64,000 bases of DNA from Christiangramia bathymodioli (GTDB taxonomy: Bacteria; Bacteroidota; Bacteroidia; Flavobacteriales; Flavobacteriaceae), in the NCBI GenBank assembly GCA_009735695.1, contig SRSL01000002.1, positions 425,229 to 489,228 of the forward strand. Direction: 5' to 3'. Within the stretch, counting starts at the first letter, position 1, and each line of letters opens with the position of its first letter. Below the pieces are notes generated by a model that saw only the letters and a list, made by a program, of their open reading frames with translations, had not been told where the DNA came from and did no database searches. Positions 10,056 through 19,652 of the stretch are shown here, piece after piece. A program made the translations under genes and the position numbers.

Positions 10056-10631
10056 TCAAATTTCTATATGTTCAGTAAAGATATTTGAAGGGGTTTGGAT
10101 CTTCAACATGTAAGCCCCTTTACGAACCCTTGAAAAATCGAGGGTCTTTTTCAAGATCTCATCGCTGTTGCTAAAATTACCAACTTCTTCCCCATTCGAA
10201 TCAAAGACCTGTACCCTTAGGGGTGCTCGGCCGGGATTTGCGAGATAAACTTTTACTCGTTTTCCTTCTTGTTTATAGTTCGGTTTAAAAACAAAACTTT
10301 CCTCGCCCAGAACCAGACCATCTGCGGTCTTTTTGATAACCGAATTGGTAATACCAAATCTTTTATCCAGAATTAGTTTATACACTCCCACCGGCAGTTT
10401 TTCAAATCCCAGTTTCTTGGTATAATTGCTGTCTCCGAAAATTCGGTCTTTGTAAATAATTTCTCCGTTCTCGTTCAGTAAACTGAGTACAGCATCACGT
10501 TCGGTTTTTTTCATCTCAACGATAAGATTTTCCTTTTCGCTGATCGTAAGGCTTAATTCGTCTGAAGCTTTCGCACTAAAAATGAATAGTAACGAAAAAC
10601 AGGCAACCAGTGTTTTAATTGACTTTTTCAT
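10056..10631 (-). CDS. Exported protein with two Por-secretion-like beta-sandwich repeats, function unknown
   Basis: 191 residues with a signal peptide (MKKSIKTLVACFSLLFIFSAKA). Two consecutive halves read alike: 'AVLSLLNENGEIIYKDRIFG...GVYKLILDK' and 'LRVQVFDSNGEEVGNF...GAYMLKIQT'. Both resemble the fold of T9SS C-terminal sorting domains (structural T/S-G-x-Y-x-L-x-I ending). There is no enzymatic domain, so the protein may simply be a small beta-sandwich periplasmic factor rather than a T9SS cargo. Flavobacterial genomes commonly carry such ORFs. Confidence is high for a gene, low for function. Confidence 0.8.
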   Translation of the reverse strand: MKKSIKTLVACFSLLFIFSAKASDELSLTISEKENLIVEMKKTERDAVLSLLNENGEIIYKDRIFGDSNYTKKLGFEKLPVGVYKLILDKRFGITNSVIKKTADGLVLGEESFVFKPNYKQEGKRVKVYLANPGRAPLRVQVFDSNGEEVGNFSNSDEILKKTLDFSRVRKGAYMLKIQTPSNIFTEHIEI

Positions 10632-10851
10632 AAGCTTAAGTTTTAAAAGGTTAGAATTTCAGTTAAAAATTCAACTCAAACTTATACTAAAACAAGGCTC
10701 AGCGATAGTAGCTAATGAACCAGTTTATATGTTATATTAACATCATCATGATCCATGAAAACGTTTTCGGATAATTTAGCATATATTAATGGTAATTTAG
10801 TATCAGGATCAAAAATAAGAGTTCGATAATTTTAGGAATAATATACTAGGT

Positions 10852-11730
10852 ATGGGAGTTGCACATAAACCTACATTGGAAAAGATAGAGCCGGGCTTTG
10901 GAAGTTCCTTTACTTTTAGAACCTACTATCAGGATCATAGCAATAACAAGAACACATTCTGGCATTATCACCCGGAAATCGAACTGGTTTTCGTTAACGG
11001 CGGAAGTGGGAAACGGCAGATTGGCAGCCATATTTCGTATTACCGTAACGGAGATCTCATTCTCATAGGTTCCAATTTACCGCACTGTAGCTTTACCGAC
11101 AGCCTTACTGGCCATCAAAGCGAATCGGTTATTCAAATGAAACCGGATTTCCTGGGTGAGGCTTTTTTTGATATCCCTGAAATGAGAGGTATCAAGAATC
11201 TAATGGAAAGAGCTAAAAACGGAATAGTATATCATGGGGAGACCAAAAGATCTATTGGAAAAAAAATTGAAAAACTCAGGAACCTGGATCCCTTACCAAG
11301 GTTACTGGGTTTACTGGATATTCTCAAACAACTGGAAAAGGCTTCCAATTATACCATCCTGAATGCTGAAGGTTTTATCCTGGAAACCGAATTTGAAGAT
11401 AATGATCGAATCAACGTCATCTTCAATTTTGTAAAGGAGGAGTTTACCAGGCCTATCACTCTGGATGAAATCAGCAACAAGGTGAATATGACCAATCCGG
11501 CCTTTTGCCGGTACTTTAAAAAGATAACCGGCAAGACCTTCACCAGCTTTGTAAACGAATACAGGCTGGTACATGCCGCCAAATTATTACATGAAAAGCA
11601 AATTAGCATAACCCAGGTTTGTTATGAAAGCGGGTTTAATAACTTCAGTCATTTCAATAAACAGTTCAAGGAATTTACCGGAAAGTCACCTTCGGTTTAT
11701 CGAAATGAATTGAAATATTCGGTTTCCTGA
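10852..11730 (+). CDS. AraC family transcriptional regulator (cupin plus HTH_18)
   Basis: 292 residues. The N-terminal 1-140 is a cupin-type sensing domain (HYHPEIELVFVNGGSG, then GDLILIGSNLPH). The C-terminal 190-290 is an AraC double HTH with 'PITLDEISNKVNMTNPAFCR' and 'ITQVCYESGFNNFSHFNKQFK', ending in the family signature G-K-S-P-S-x-Y-R. Such cupin-AraC proteins usually control sugar or carbohydrate genes, but no obvious target is adjacent. It is monocistronic and closed by a strong terminator. Confidence 0.95.
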   Translation: MGVAHKPTLEKIEPGFGSSFTFRTYYQDHSNNKNTFWHYHPEIELVFVNGGSGKRQIGSHISYYRNGDLILIGSNLPHCSFTDSLTGHQSESVIQMKPDFLGEAFFDIPEMRGIKNLMERAKNGIVYHGETKRSIGKKIEKLRNLDPLPRLLGLLDILKQLEKASNYTILNAEGFILETEFEDNDRINVIFNFVKEEFTRPITLDEISNKVNMTNPAFCRYFKKITGKTFTSFVNEYRLVHAAKLLHEKQISITQVCYESGFNNFSHFNKQFKEFTGKSPSVYRNELKYSVS

Positions 11731-11735
11731 AATAA

Positions 11736-11765
11736 AAAAAACCGTTCTGAAAAAGAACGGTTTTC
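11736..11765. terminator. Intrinsic terminator between araC-like gene and ferredoxin
   Basis: The stem AAAACCGTTCT/AGAACGGTTTT, with a short A-rich loop, has A- and T-tracts on its two sides. It lies between convergent genes and is likely bidirectional. Confidence 0.9.
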
Positions 11766-11786
11766 TAATTTTCCATAATCTTTCGA

Positions 11787-12194
<408 letters not shown>

Positions 12195-12280
12195 TTAAGA
12201 AAAATATGGTTTTAAGCCGAGGAAACTTTAATTTCGCTGAACAAATTTAAGATGCCCCTCACTCAAAACCAAAAAAGAGA

Positions 12281-13339
12281 ATGACAATCGAAGATCACAA
12301 ATCAAATCTAATAAACCTGGGTAAGTTCCTGGGACAGTTTGGAGTTGTAGAATCTATAGAAGACAAAACATTACCTGGCAACAAGCCGTTTTTTTCAGAA
12401 TTAGATCGAAAGATAGACCAGGCGGTACATCATAATGGTTGGTTTAACCGCGAGAATGTGGTGTTCTCTCTTAATCAATGGAGCGAGGCGCTTTCCCCTG
12501 AAAATATCAATGCTTGGATTAACAGGTATGACTTCCAAAATGGTGGCGGTAAAACTGTGGGCATCATCATGGCAGGTAACATTCCACTGGTTGGTTTTCA
12601 CGATTTTATTTCGGTATTGATCAGCGGCCACAAGGTGCTAGCGAAACTTTCTTCGAACGACCAGCAAATCCTGCCTGTTATCGCTTCCTATCTCATTCAA
12701 CTGGACAGCAGATATGAAGATCGCATCTTTTTTACGAGGGATAAACTGGAAAATTTTGATGCCGTGATCGCGACGGGAAGCAATAATACTGCCCGGTATT
12801 TTGAATATTATTTCAGGAATAAACCCAGCATCATCAGGAAGAATCGGAACTCAATAGCGATACTTACAGGCGAGGAATCCAGGGAGGAACTAGCTGCTCT
12901 CGGCGAGGATATATTTCGGTATTACGGTTTAGGCTGCAGAAATGTTTCCAAATTATATGTTCCTGAAGAGTATGACTTTGACTCTTTTTTCAAGGCTATT
13001 TATGACTGGAACCCTATAATCCACAGGGATAAATACGCCAATAATTACGATTACAACAAGGCTGTTTATTTGATGAGTGAATTCAAATTACTGGAAAACG
13101 GATTCCTCATCCTGAAAGAGGATGCCAGTTTCTCCTCTCCTATTGCCACGCTATTCTACGAAACTTACAGGGACGAAGAAACCTTGAAAAAGATGTTGCT
13201 TGAAAATTCTGAGCGCATCCAGTGTGTCGTAAAAAACAATCCTGAAGACGGTGAGGTTCGATTTGGCCATACCCAAAAGCCAAAATTATGGGATTATGCC
13301 GATGGGGTCGACACCCTCGAGTTTTTGTTAAAATTATAA
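12281..13339 (+). CDS. Acyl-CoA reductase, LuxC-like
   Basis: 352 residues of the LuxC (PF05893) family, which reduces fatty acyl-CoA/acyl thioesters to aldehydes with NADPH. The conserved cofactor-loop phrase GIIMAGNIPLVGFHDF (95-110) is visible, with the probable acylated cysteine C219 in GLGCRNVSK. LuxC proteins are usually longer (about 480 residues), so this is the short Bacteroidetes form. No LuxD/E partners are nearby and the physiological substrate is unknown. It is followed closely by serC and serA. Confidence 0.88.
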   Translation: MTIEDHKSNLINLGKFLGQFGVVESIEDKTLPGNKPFFSELDRKIDQAVHHNGWFNRENVVFSLNQWSEALSPENINAWINRYDFQNGGGKTVGIIMAGNIPLVGFHDFISVLISGHKVLAKLSSNDQQILPVIASYLIQLDSRYEDRIFFTRDKLENFDAVIATGSNNTARYFEYYFRNKPSIIRKNRNSIAILTGEESREELAALGEDIFRYYGLGCRNVSKLYVPEEYDFDSFFKAIYDWNPIIHRDKYANNYDYNKAVYLMSEFKLLENGFLILKEDASFSSPIATLFYETYRDEETLKKMLLENSERIQCVVKNNPEDGEVRFGHTQKPKLWDYADGVDTLEFLLKL

Positions 13340-13413
13340 GGCTACAATTATAATTTTAATAACAGCAGTTCCTCTCAAAATTAGCATCTTTGTTAGATAA
13401 TCAACTATTCCTT

Positions 13414-14478
13414 ATGAAAAAGCACAATTTTAGCGCTGGTCCCTGCATTCTACCCCAGGAGGTATTTCAGGAGGCCTCACAGGCCATTCTAGATTTTAAC
13501 GATTCAGGTTTATCCATTCTGGAAATCTCACATAGAAGCCCGGATTTTGTAGCGGTCATGGAAGAAGCCCGCACCCTTGCCCTTGAATTACTGGGCTTGA
13601 AAAATAAAGGATACAAAGCCCTGTTTCTCCAGGGTGGTGCCAGTACCCAGTTTTTGATGACAGCCTATAATTTGCTCGAAAATAAAGCGGCATATTTAAA
13701 TACCGGAACCTGGTCTACTAAGGCTATTAAAGAAGCGAAATTGTTTGGAGAAGTGGTTGAGGTAGCTTCTTCCAAGGATAAGAATTTCAACTACATACCA
13801 AAATCATACAAGGTACCAGAAGATGCCGATTATTTTCACTGCACCAGCAATAACACCATCTTCGGAACTCAAATAAAAGAGTTTCCCGTTACCTCCAAAC
13901 CGATGGTGTGTGACATGAGCAGTGATATTTTTTCAAGGGAACTCAACTTCTCGAATTTCGACCTGATCTATGCAGGAGCTCAGAAAAACATGGGCCCGGC
14001 TGGTACGACCCTGGTGGTGGTGAAAGAGGATATCCTCGGAAAAGTTTCACGACAAATCCCATCTATGATGGATTATAGCGTACATATTGGTAAGGACAGT
14101 ATGTTCAATACTCCCGCGGTTTACGCGGTATATGTTTCCATGCTTACCTTAAGATGGATCAAAGCTAAAGGTGGCATCAAGGCTATGCAGGAGCTCAACG
14201 AAAAGAAAGCCGAGCTCATTTATGCCGAAATTGACAGAAACCCTCTTTTTAAAGGATTTGCAGCCAAGGAAGATCGCTCTCCTATGAACGTTACTTTCAA
14301 TCTAACCGATGAAAGCCACAAAGATTTATTCGACAGCATGTGGAAAGAAGCAGGCGTGAACGGACTTAATGGCCACAGAAGCGTGGGAGGTTACCGTGCG
14401 TCTATGTATAATGCCCTGCCTCTGGAAAGTGTTCAGGTTGTAGTTGATATCATGAAAGAACTGGAAAGAAAAGTTTAA
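13414..14478 (+). CDS. serC: Phosphoserine aminotransferase
   Basis: 354 residues from the ATG at 13414 ([11 protein letters not shown]). An upstream in-frame TTG at 13390 would add eight unconserved residues and is rejected. The PLP lysine is K191 in [12 protein letters not shown]; other landmarks are [11 protein letters not shown] (70-80) and the C-terminal [14 protein letters not shown]. It transfers the amino group of glutamate to 3-phosphohydroxypyruvate in serine synthesis (and to the PLP-pathway intermediate). It is upstream of serA with a 19-base gap, so serC-serA form an operon for consecutive steps. Confidence 0.97.
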   Translation: MKKHNFSAGPCILPQEVFQEASQAILDFNDSGLSILEISHRSPDFVAVMEEARTLALELLGLKNKGYKALFLQGGASTQFLMTAYNLLENKAAYLNTGTWSTKAIKEAKLFGEVVEVASSKDKNFNYIPKSYKVPEDADYFHCTSNNTIFGTQIKEFPVTSKPMVCDMSSDIFSRELNFSNFDLIYAGAQKNMGPAGTTLVVVKEDILGKVSRQIPSMMDYSVHIGKDSMFNTPAVYAVYVSMLTLRWIKAKGGIKAMQELNEKKAELIYAEIDRNPLFKGFAAKEDRSPMNVTFNLTDESHKDLFDSMWKEAGVNGLNGHRSVGGYRASMYNALPLESVQVVVDIMKELERKV

Positions 14479-14497
14479 AATTAAATAACACCTTAGA

Positions 14498-15451
14498 ATG
14501 AAGGTTTTAGCCAACGATGGAATTTCAAAAAGCGGTGAGAAAAAATTAACCGATGCTGGATTTGAAGTGATCATCAAGAAAGTCTCCCAGGAGCAACTCA
14601 AAGATTTTATAAACAAGAACCACATAAATGTGCTGCTTGTTCGCAGTGCTACGAAGGTGAGAAAAGATCTCATTGATAATTGCCCTTCCCTGAAAATGAT
14701 AGGCCGTGGCGGTGTGGGAATGGATAATATCGATGTAGAATATGCGCGCGAAAAGGGCTTAAAGGTTTTCAACACCCCTGCGGCCTCTTCCAGTTCTGTT
14801 GCTGAACTGGTCTTTGCACATTTGTTTGGCGGAGTAAGACAGCTGTACCATTCTAACAGGAATATGCCTTTGGAAGGTGAATCACGCTTCAAGGAATTGA
14901 AGAAAAGTTATGCGGGAGGAACTGAACTACGAGGCAAAACACTCGGGATCATTGGCTTTGGAAGAATAGGCCGTGAAGTCGCTAAGATCGCGCTAGGAAT
15001 CGGGATGAAGGTGATAGCCAGCGATGACCATGTTGGTGAAGCTGAAATCGCATTGGAATTCTATAACCACCAAAGCATTAAAATTCCTATTAAAACAGAG
15101 CCAGTTAGTGAATTGATCAAACATGCAGATTATATTAGTCTTCATGTTCCTGCCCAGGAAAAACCGATCATCGGTGCCAGCCAGATTGAAAAGATGAAGG
15201 ACGGCGTAGGTATCATTAATACAGCGCGTGGCGGTGTTCTTGATGAAAACGCTCTGCTGGAAGCCATAGAAGCTGAAAAGGTTTCTTTTGCGGCCCTGGA
15301 CGTATTCGAAAACGAACCTTCTCCTGCCATCAGACTATTGATGAATGAAAGTATTTCCTTGAGTCCGCATATTGGAGCTGCCACCAGTGAAGCACAGGAA
15401 CGTATCGGTGTAGAACTGGCAGACCGGATCATTGAATATGCCGGTAAATAA
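14498..15451 (+). CDS. serA: D-3-phosphoglycerate dehydrogenase-type D-2-hydroxyacid dehydrogenase
   Basis: 317 residues without the C-terminal ACT domain, i.e. the short SerA type. The NAD motif GIIGFGRIG lies at 150-158, the catalytic Arg in NTARGGVLD, and the His in LSPHIGAAT near the C terminus. It oxidises 3-phosphoglycerate to phosphohydroxypyruvate, the substrate of the serC product encoded just upstream. Missing ACT implies no serine feedback of the E. coli type. Assignment to this reaction rests on the operon context; the fold alone is shared by other hydroxyacid dehydrogenases. Confidence 0.93.
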   Translation: MKVLANDGISKSGEKKLTDAGFEVIIKKVSQEQLKDFINKNHINVLLVRSATKVRKDLIDNCPSLKMIGRGGVGMDNIDVEYAREKGLKVFNTPAASSSSVAELVFAHLFGGVRQLYHSNRNMPLEGESRFKELKKSYAGGTELRGKTLGIIGFGRIGREVAKIALGIGMKVIASDDHVGEAEIALEFYNHQSIKIPIKTEPVSELIKHADYISLHVPAQEKPIIGASQIEKMKDGVGIINTARGGVLDENALLEAIEAEKVSFAALDVFENEPSPAIRLLMNESISLSPHIGAATSEAQERIGVELADRIIEYAGK

Positions 15452-15524
15452 TCCTGTTTTCAAGTGCGAATAGCCCTGGAATTTTGTATCTTATTTTAAC
15501 TGGAAACCCTTAAATTACAAAACG

Positions 15525-16148
15525 ATGGCCTCTATTTTAGATCTTTTGAATACCAATACCGGGGAAGCGCTAATCGAAAGCGTGAGCGGTAAAACCTCAG
15601 AGAAGAAAGATGCGGTGAAATCGGCTTTGGCAATGGCATTTCCGCTGCTGCTCAGCGCTATGAAACGCAATCTTGAATCTAAAGAAGGTGCGGCAAGTCT
15701 GCAGGCGGCACTGGAAAACGAAAAACATAATGGGAGCCTCCTGGAAAATTCTTCTAACCTGGATCCCGATTATCTTCAAAACGAAGGCGAAAAGATCGTG
15801 AACCATATATTGGGAGCCCAAAAAAGAGATCAGCTATCTTCCAGCCTGAGTCCGGCCCTTAATATGAAACAGGAAAACCTTGCCAGGATCATACAAATGG
15901 CTGCACCTGTTTTATTGAGTATTCTTGGCAGTCAGCAGCGTAAAGACAGGGTTCAACAAGAGGGTTTAGGAGATTTGCTAGGCACTGTTATGGGTGCTAA
16001 TTCAAAGCATGACACCTCCCTTTTGGAAAGTTTGTTAGACAGGGATGGGGACGGAAGCGTGATAGATGACATTGGAGGCATGATACTTGGTGGTAACAAG
16101 GGTAAATCTGGTGGGAGCATTCTTGGTGGCTTCACAGGTGGAAAATAA
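15525..16148 (+). CDS. DUF937 domain-containing protein
   Basis: 207 residues. The N-terminal 1-145 matches the DUF937 pattern (ILDLLNTNTGEALIESVSG, then KKDAVKSALAMAFPLLLSAM), all-helical with YidB-like pieces (APVLLSILG). The C-terminal 145-207 is Gly/Asp rich (DRDGDGSVIDDIGGMILGG). The role of this widespread family is unknown. It lies downstream of serA and upstream of a lipoprotein gene on the same strand. Confidence 0.88.
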   Translation: MASILDLLNTNTGEALIESVSGKTSEKKDAVKSALAMAFPLLLSAMKRNLESKEGAASLQAALENEKHNGSLLENSSNLDPDYLQNEGEKIVNHILGAQKRDQLSSSLSPALNMKQENLARIIQMAAPVLLSILGSQQRKDRVQQEGLGDLLGTVMGANSKHDTSLLESLLDRDGDGSVIDDIGGMILGGNKGKSGGSILGGFTGGK

Positions 16149-16177
16149 AAAAATAACATTTAGACCTGCTTAATTCT

Positions 16178-16600
16178 ATGAAGAATTTTATATATATCGG
16201 TTTACTGGCGCTATTCATATACAGTTGCGGCTCAACTGGCGGAAGAAAGTTTTCAGACCTTGAAAATGCTGAAAATGATACGGTTCGCATCGCTAATGAC
16301 AGTCTGGAATATGAGATCATCATCATCGAACCCGGTTTTAATCTTTTCCTGAATTCCTATGCGAAACAGCGTGGCTATTATTCACAGGATTACCTGGAGA
16401 ACAAGAATCGAATGCTGGTAACCGAATATAACCAGCGCGTGATGCAACCCATGACCTACAATCCAAATCTCTATGTAAATGAGATAAATTACGATCCCCG
16501 AATAGATTACGGTTACGAGGTGAATTACCTGCTCTATAATTACTTCGTGTATTTCAGCAATCAGTACAATCAGCGATTTAGTGTTCCTACAAGGATTTGA
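16178..16600 (+). CDS. Small lipoprotein, DUF6146-like
   Basis: 140 residues with a lipoprotein signal: hydrophobic IGLLALFIYS followed by Cys16 (SCGS). The body is rich in Tyr and Asn, and YEIIIIEPGF and GYEVNYLLYNYFVYF resemble the small flavobacterial lipoprotein family I know as DUF6146 (recollection, not a search). Probably anchored in the inner or outer membrane facing the periplasm. Its stop codon (TGA 16598-16600) overlaps the -33 box of the promoter for the next gene. Confidence 0.82.
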   Translation: MKNFIYIGLLALFIYSCGSTGGRKFSDLENAENDTVRIANDSLEYEIIIIEPGFNLFLNSYAKQRGYYSQDYLENKNRMLVTEYNQRVMQPMTYNPNLYVNEINYDPRIDYGYEVNYLLYNYFVYFSNQYNQRFSVPTRI

Positions 16601-16625
16601 TTTCAATAGCAAATCTTTATATTTG
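16596..16625 (+). promoter_or_regulatory. Bacteroidetes-type promoter giving a probably leaderless mRNA
   Basis: TTTG (16596-16599), an 18-base spacer and TATATTTG (16618-16625) match the Bacteroidetes consensus TTTG/TAnnTTTG perfectly. The next start codon, ATG at 16630, is only four bases beyond the -7 box, so transcription would begin at or next to the A of ATG. Confidence 0.7.
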
Positions 16626-16629
16626 CGGC

Positions 16630-16935
16630 ATGAAAAAGTTGAAGACCCGTTGGGGTATAGATTCTAACTGGCAGCTCATCGTGATCCTTGTGGTTTTCGC
16701 CATAACCGGATCCAGCGCAGCCAAACTTGCAAGCCCTCTTTGCGAGTTGTTGGGAATTACGCAGGAAAATACGCACTGGAGCATTTACTGGAGCGCGAGA
16801 ATATTCCTGATCTTCCCGATATACCAGGTTCTTCTGGTGAGTTTTGGTTGGATTTTTGGCCAGTTCGAATTTTTCTGGAGTTTTGAAAAGAAAATGTTGA
16901 GCAGATTCGGATTTGCGAAACTATTCAGGAATTAA
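16630..16935 (+). CDS. Small membrane protein, DUF6787-like
   Basis: 101 residues from ATG 16630 (MKKLKTRWGI), with two hydrophobic segments about 18-35 (LIVILVVFAITGSSAAKLA) and 52-75 (IFLIFPIYQVLLVSFGWIFG). The sequence resembles the flavobacterial family I know as DUF6787 ('prolipoprotein diacylglyceryl transferase-like' small membrane proteins), from recollection. The upstream in-frame start at 16597 is unlikely because it overlaps the promoter. It is the first gene of a likely unit with the His-rich secreted protein and a TonB receptor. Confidence 0.8.
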   Translation: MKKLKTRWGIDSNWQLIVILVVFAITGSSAAKLASPLCELLGITQENTHWSIYWSARIFLIFPIYQVLLVSFGWIFGQFEFFWSFEKKMLSRFGFAKLFRN

Positions 16936-16936
16936 T

Positions 16937-17254
16937 TTGAAGGAAATCAAGAATATATTACTTGTATTTACTGCGTTCCTGATCTTATTGCCTTCAGGAG
17001 TAAGTTTTTCCCATGTCTTTTCTGGCCACGAACACAGCGTTTGTTCTAATTATGCCGAATTCCATTTTCATAAAAAACCTGTAGATTGTGATCTTCAGAA
17101 GTTCCAGAAGAACCCGGCCATTCAGCTGGATTTGCAGGAATATGGATTATATACTGATTTACGGATAGGAAAATCCTTATTCGATTATTACCAGTTTTTA
17201 AATGATTTCGAGGCACTGCCCTTCGACCTTCGCGGTCCACCTCACACGGCTTAA
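16937..17254 (+). CDS. Small secreted His/Cys-rich protein upstream of TonB receptor
   Basis: About 105 residues. The ORF opens with TTG codons at 16913 and 16937; the second follows the upstream stop by one base and gives a clean signal peptide (KEIKNILLVFTAFLILLPSGVSFS), so I prefer it. The mature part begins with clustered His and Cys (SHVFSGHEHSVC, then EFHFHKKPVDC), suggestive of metal binding. It is 42 bases upstream of a TonB receptor with a His/Glu-rich loop. A role as a periplasmic metal-binding helper is an inference from this pairing. No family recognised. Confidence 0.7.
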   Translation: MKEIKNILLVFTAFLILLPSGVSFSHVFSGHEHSVCSNYAEFHFHKKPVDCDLQKFQKNPAIQLDLQEYGLYTDLRIGKSLFDYYQFLNDFEALPFDLRGPPHTA

Positions 17255-17296
17255 TTTCTTAGGAATTCAAGCCCAATTATCATTTAAAAAATCACA

Positions 17297-19570
17297 ATGC
17301 AAAAATTATTTTTTCTAACACTGCTTTTCGCGGTGAATACGCTTTTATTTAGCCAGAACGATATTTCTGGTACCGTCATAAATTCTGAAACCGGCGAACC
17401 GGTCTTCAGCGCCAGCGTTTATTTTCCTGAACTGGAAAAAGGCACTATGACCAATGATGATGGAGAATTCTCCATAAAAAATCTTCCAAACGGGAACTAC
17501 AAACTGGTGGTTTCAGTCATTGGATTTTCAAGTTTTACCAGGGAAGTAAGCCTCCCTTCCGAAGCTATACAAATCGAGATCACCCCTTCTGCCATAGAAA
17601 TGGAAGAGGTGATCGTTTCTACCCCTTTCCACCAGCTGCAAAGCGAAAATGTAATGAAGGTAGAACGTGAGAGCCTTGAGGAACTCAACCGAAAAGGAGC
17701 CGTTACCCTATCTGACGGAATCGCGCAGATCGCTGGAGTAGAAAACCTTACCACAGGTCTCGGAATTGGAAAACCGGTAATACGCGGACTCAGTTCTAAT
17801 CGCGTGCTGGTCTATACCCAGGGTGTAAGGCTCGAAAACCAGCAGTATGGAGACGAGCACGGCCTCGGGATTAATTCCAAGGGTATTGGAAGTGTGGAGG
17901 TTATCAAAGGACCCGCCTCCCTGCTCTACGGAAGTGATGCCATAGGTGGCGTGATGTATCTGAATCCGGAATCTTATGCGGCTCCAAATACGACCAATCT
18001 TGCACTCGAAGGAGACGTTTATAGCAATACCAATGGTTACCAGGGAAGCCTGATGGCGAAAACATCAGGTGATCGGTTCAAATTCCTGGCAAGGGGAAGT
18101 TATGCGGCACATTCCGATTACGAAACCGGGGATGGAGAACGGGTGACCAATACCCGCTTTAACGAGGAGGATCTGAAAGCTGGGATTGGTTTTCAGCAAT
18201 CTAAATATAAGGGAGACCTGAGATATAATTTCAATAGAAGTGAGATTGGTATCCCGGAGGAGATAGGCGTACAATCTTTGGTAAAGGAGCCACTGGAGCC
18301 TTATCAGAAGATAGATAACCATGTATTAAGCCTTGATAACAGGATCTACCTGAACAATTCCAGTTTTGACCTGAAATTGGGTTACCAGTTCAATAACAGG
18401 CAGGAATATGAAGAGCATCACGAAGATGAGCATGAAGGTGAAGAGCACGAAGAAGAGCACGAAGAAGAACTTGACGAACACGAAGAGGGTGAGGAGGCCT
18501 CTCTGGAAATGCACCTGGAAACCTTTAATTATAACCTGAAATACAACCTGCCAAAAATTGGCAATTTCGAGACCATTGCTGGAGTACAAGGGATGTACCA
18601 GACCAATGAGAACTTTGGTGAAGAGATTCTTATTCCAGATGCCAGAACAGTAGATTACGGGATCTTTGCCACCACTCATTATCATTTGGAGAAGTGGGAT
18701 TTTCAGGGTGGATTGAGGTTTGACAACCGAAGCCTTGATACAAAGGCTTATCTTACTGAAGATGGGGACGAGGTTAGTGAAATTGACAGAAATTTTAACA
18801 GTTTTAATGGAGCTTTTGGAGCTAAATTCCAGGTAGACCAGAAATTCATCGCAAGATTGAACCTGGCCACTGGTTTCCGTGCTCCTAACCTATCGGAATT
18901 GACCTCGAACGGCACGCACCATGGTACCAACCGTTACGAGATCGGAAATCCCAATCTTGATAATGAACAGAATTTCCAGGTAGATGTGGCAGTGGAATGG
19001 AGGAATAGACATATCGAGGCATTTGTGAACGTTTTTAATAATGCGGTGAACGATTATATCTTTTTGAACCCAACTGGCGAAAGCATTGAGAACAATCCCG
19101 TATTCAATTATGTACAGGAAGACGCCAATCTATATGGTGGAGAAATAGGTTTTCACTTACATCCTCATCCATTAGACTGGTTGCACCTGGAAAGCAGTTT
19201 TGAAACGGTCACCGGTAAACTGGATAATGGGAATTATTTACCTTTAATTCCGGCAAATAGTTTAACTAACACCTTTAGGGTTGAATTTGAAGAAGGTAGC
19301 ATACTTACTAATAAATATGCATTTATCAGGTTGCAAAATGTATTCGACCAGGATAATCCGGGACAATTTGAAACAGCAACTCCGGGTTACGCCCTGTTAG
19401 GTGCAGGTATAGGAACCCAGATTGCTCTGAATGGTTCCACACTGAACTTAAGAGTAAATGGAAACAACCTGCTGGATAAAAGCTATATCGCTCATCTTAG
19501 TCGTTTAAAACCAGACGGAATCCAAAACATCGGGAGAAACTTCATATTTTCAGTTTCCTGGAACTTATAG
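17297..19570 (+). CDS. TonB-dependent receptor, putative metal (zinc?) uptake
   Basis: 757 residues: signal peptide (to about 20, LLFSQ), CarboxypepD_reg-like domain (22-105, 'NDDGEFSIKNLPNGNY'), plug with 'GIGKPVIRGLSSNRVLVYTQGVR' and 'SVEVIKGPASLLYGSDAIGGV', then a C-terminal beta-barrel ending in an aromatic (SVSWNL). An extracellular loop at about 372-405 is an almost pure His/Glu/Asp run, as in zinc receptor ZnuD. That suggests uptake of a divalent metal. No Zur-type operator was identified. It follows a His-rich secreted protein and is closed by a strong terminator. Confidence 0.93.
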   Translation: MQKLFFLTLLFAVNTLLFSQNDISGTVINSETGEPVFSASVYFPELEKGTMTNDDGEFSIKNLPNGNYKLVVSVIGFSSFTREVSLPSEAIQIEITPSAIEMEEVIVSTPFHQLQSENVMKVERESLEELNRKGAVTLSDGIAQIAGVENLTTGLGIGKPVIRGLSSNRVLVYTQGVRLENQQYGDEHGLGINSKGIGSVEVIKGPASLLYGSDAIGGVMYLNPESYAAPNTTNLALEGDVYSNTNGYQGSLMAKTSGDRFKFLARGSYAAHSDYETGDGERVTNTRFNEEDLKAGIGFQQSKYKGDLRYNFNRSEIGIPEEIGVQSLVKEPLEPYQKIDNHVLSLDNRIYLNNSSFDLKLGYQFNNRQEYEEHHEDEHEGEEHEEEHEEELDEHEEGEEASLEMHLETFNYNLKYNLPKIGNFETIAGVQGMYQTNENFGEEILIPDARTVDYGIFATTHYHLEKWDFQGGLRFDNRSLDTKAYLTEDGDEVSEIDRNFNSFNGAFGAKFQVDQKFIARLNLATGFRAPNLSELTSNGTHHGTNRYEIGNPNLDNEQNFQVDVAVEWRNRHIEAFVNVFNNAVNDYIFLNPTGESIENNPVFNYVQEDANLYGGEIGFHLHPHPLDWLHLESSFETVTGKLDNGNYLPLIPANSLTNTFRVEFEEGSILTNKYAFIRLQNVFDQDNPGQFETATPGYALLGAGIGTQIALNGSTLNLRVNGNNLLDKSYIAHLSRLKPDGIQNIGRNFIFSVSWNL

Positions 19571-19590
19571 AAATCGAATTTTAATACATA

Positions 19591-19627
19591 AAAAAGGCTG
19601 TCACTTTAAAATGACAGCCTTTTTCTT
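19591..19627. terminator. Intrinsic terminator after TonB receptor
   Basis: An 8-bp stem GGCTGTCA/TGACAGCC with an 8-base loop sits between an A-tract and a T-tract, in convergent context with 19653-19955. Confidence 0.92.
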
Positions 19628-19652
19628 TCTAACTAACTAATTAAGCCAATAC

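Noticed and set aside
13390-13413. TTG start for serC
   Set aside because: It adds eight residues unlike SerC proteins; the ATG at 13414 gives the classic K-K-H-N-F-S-A-G-P opening.
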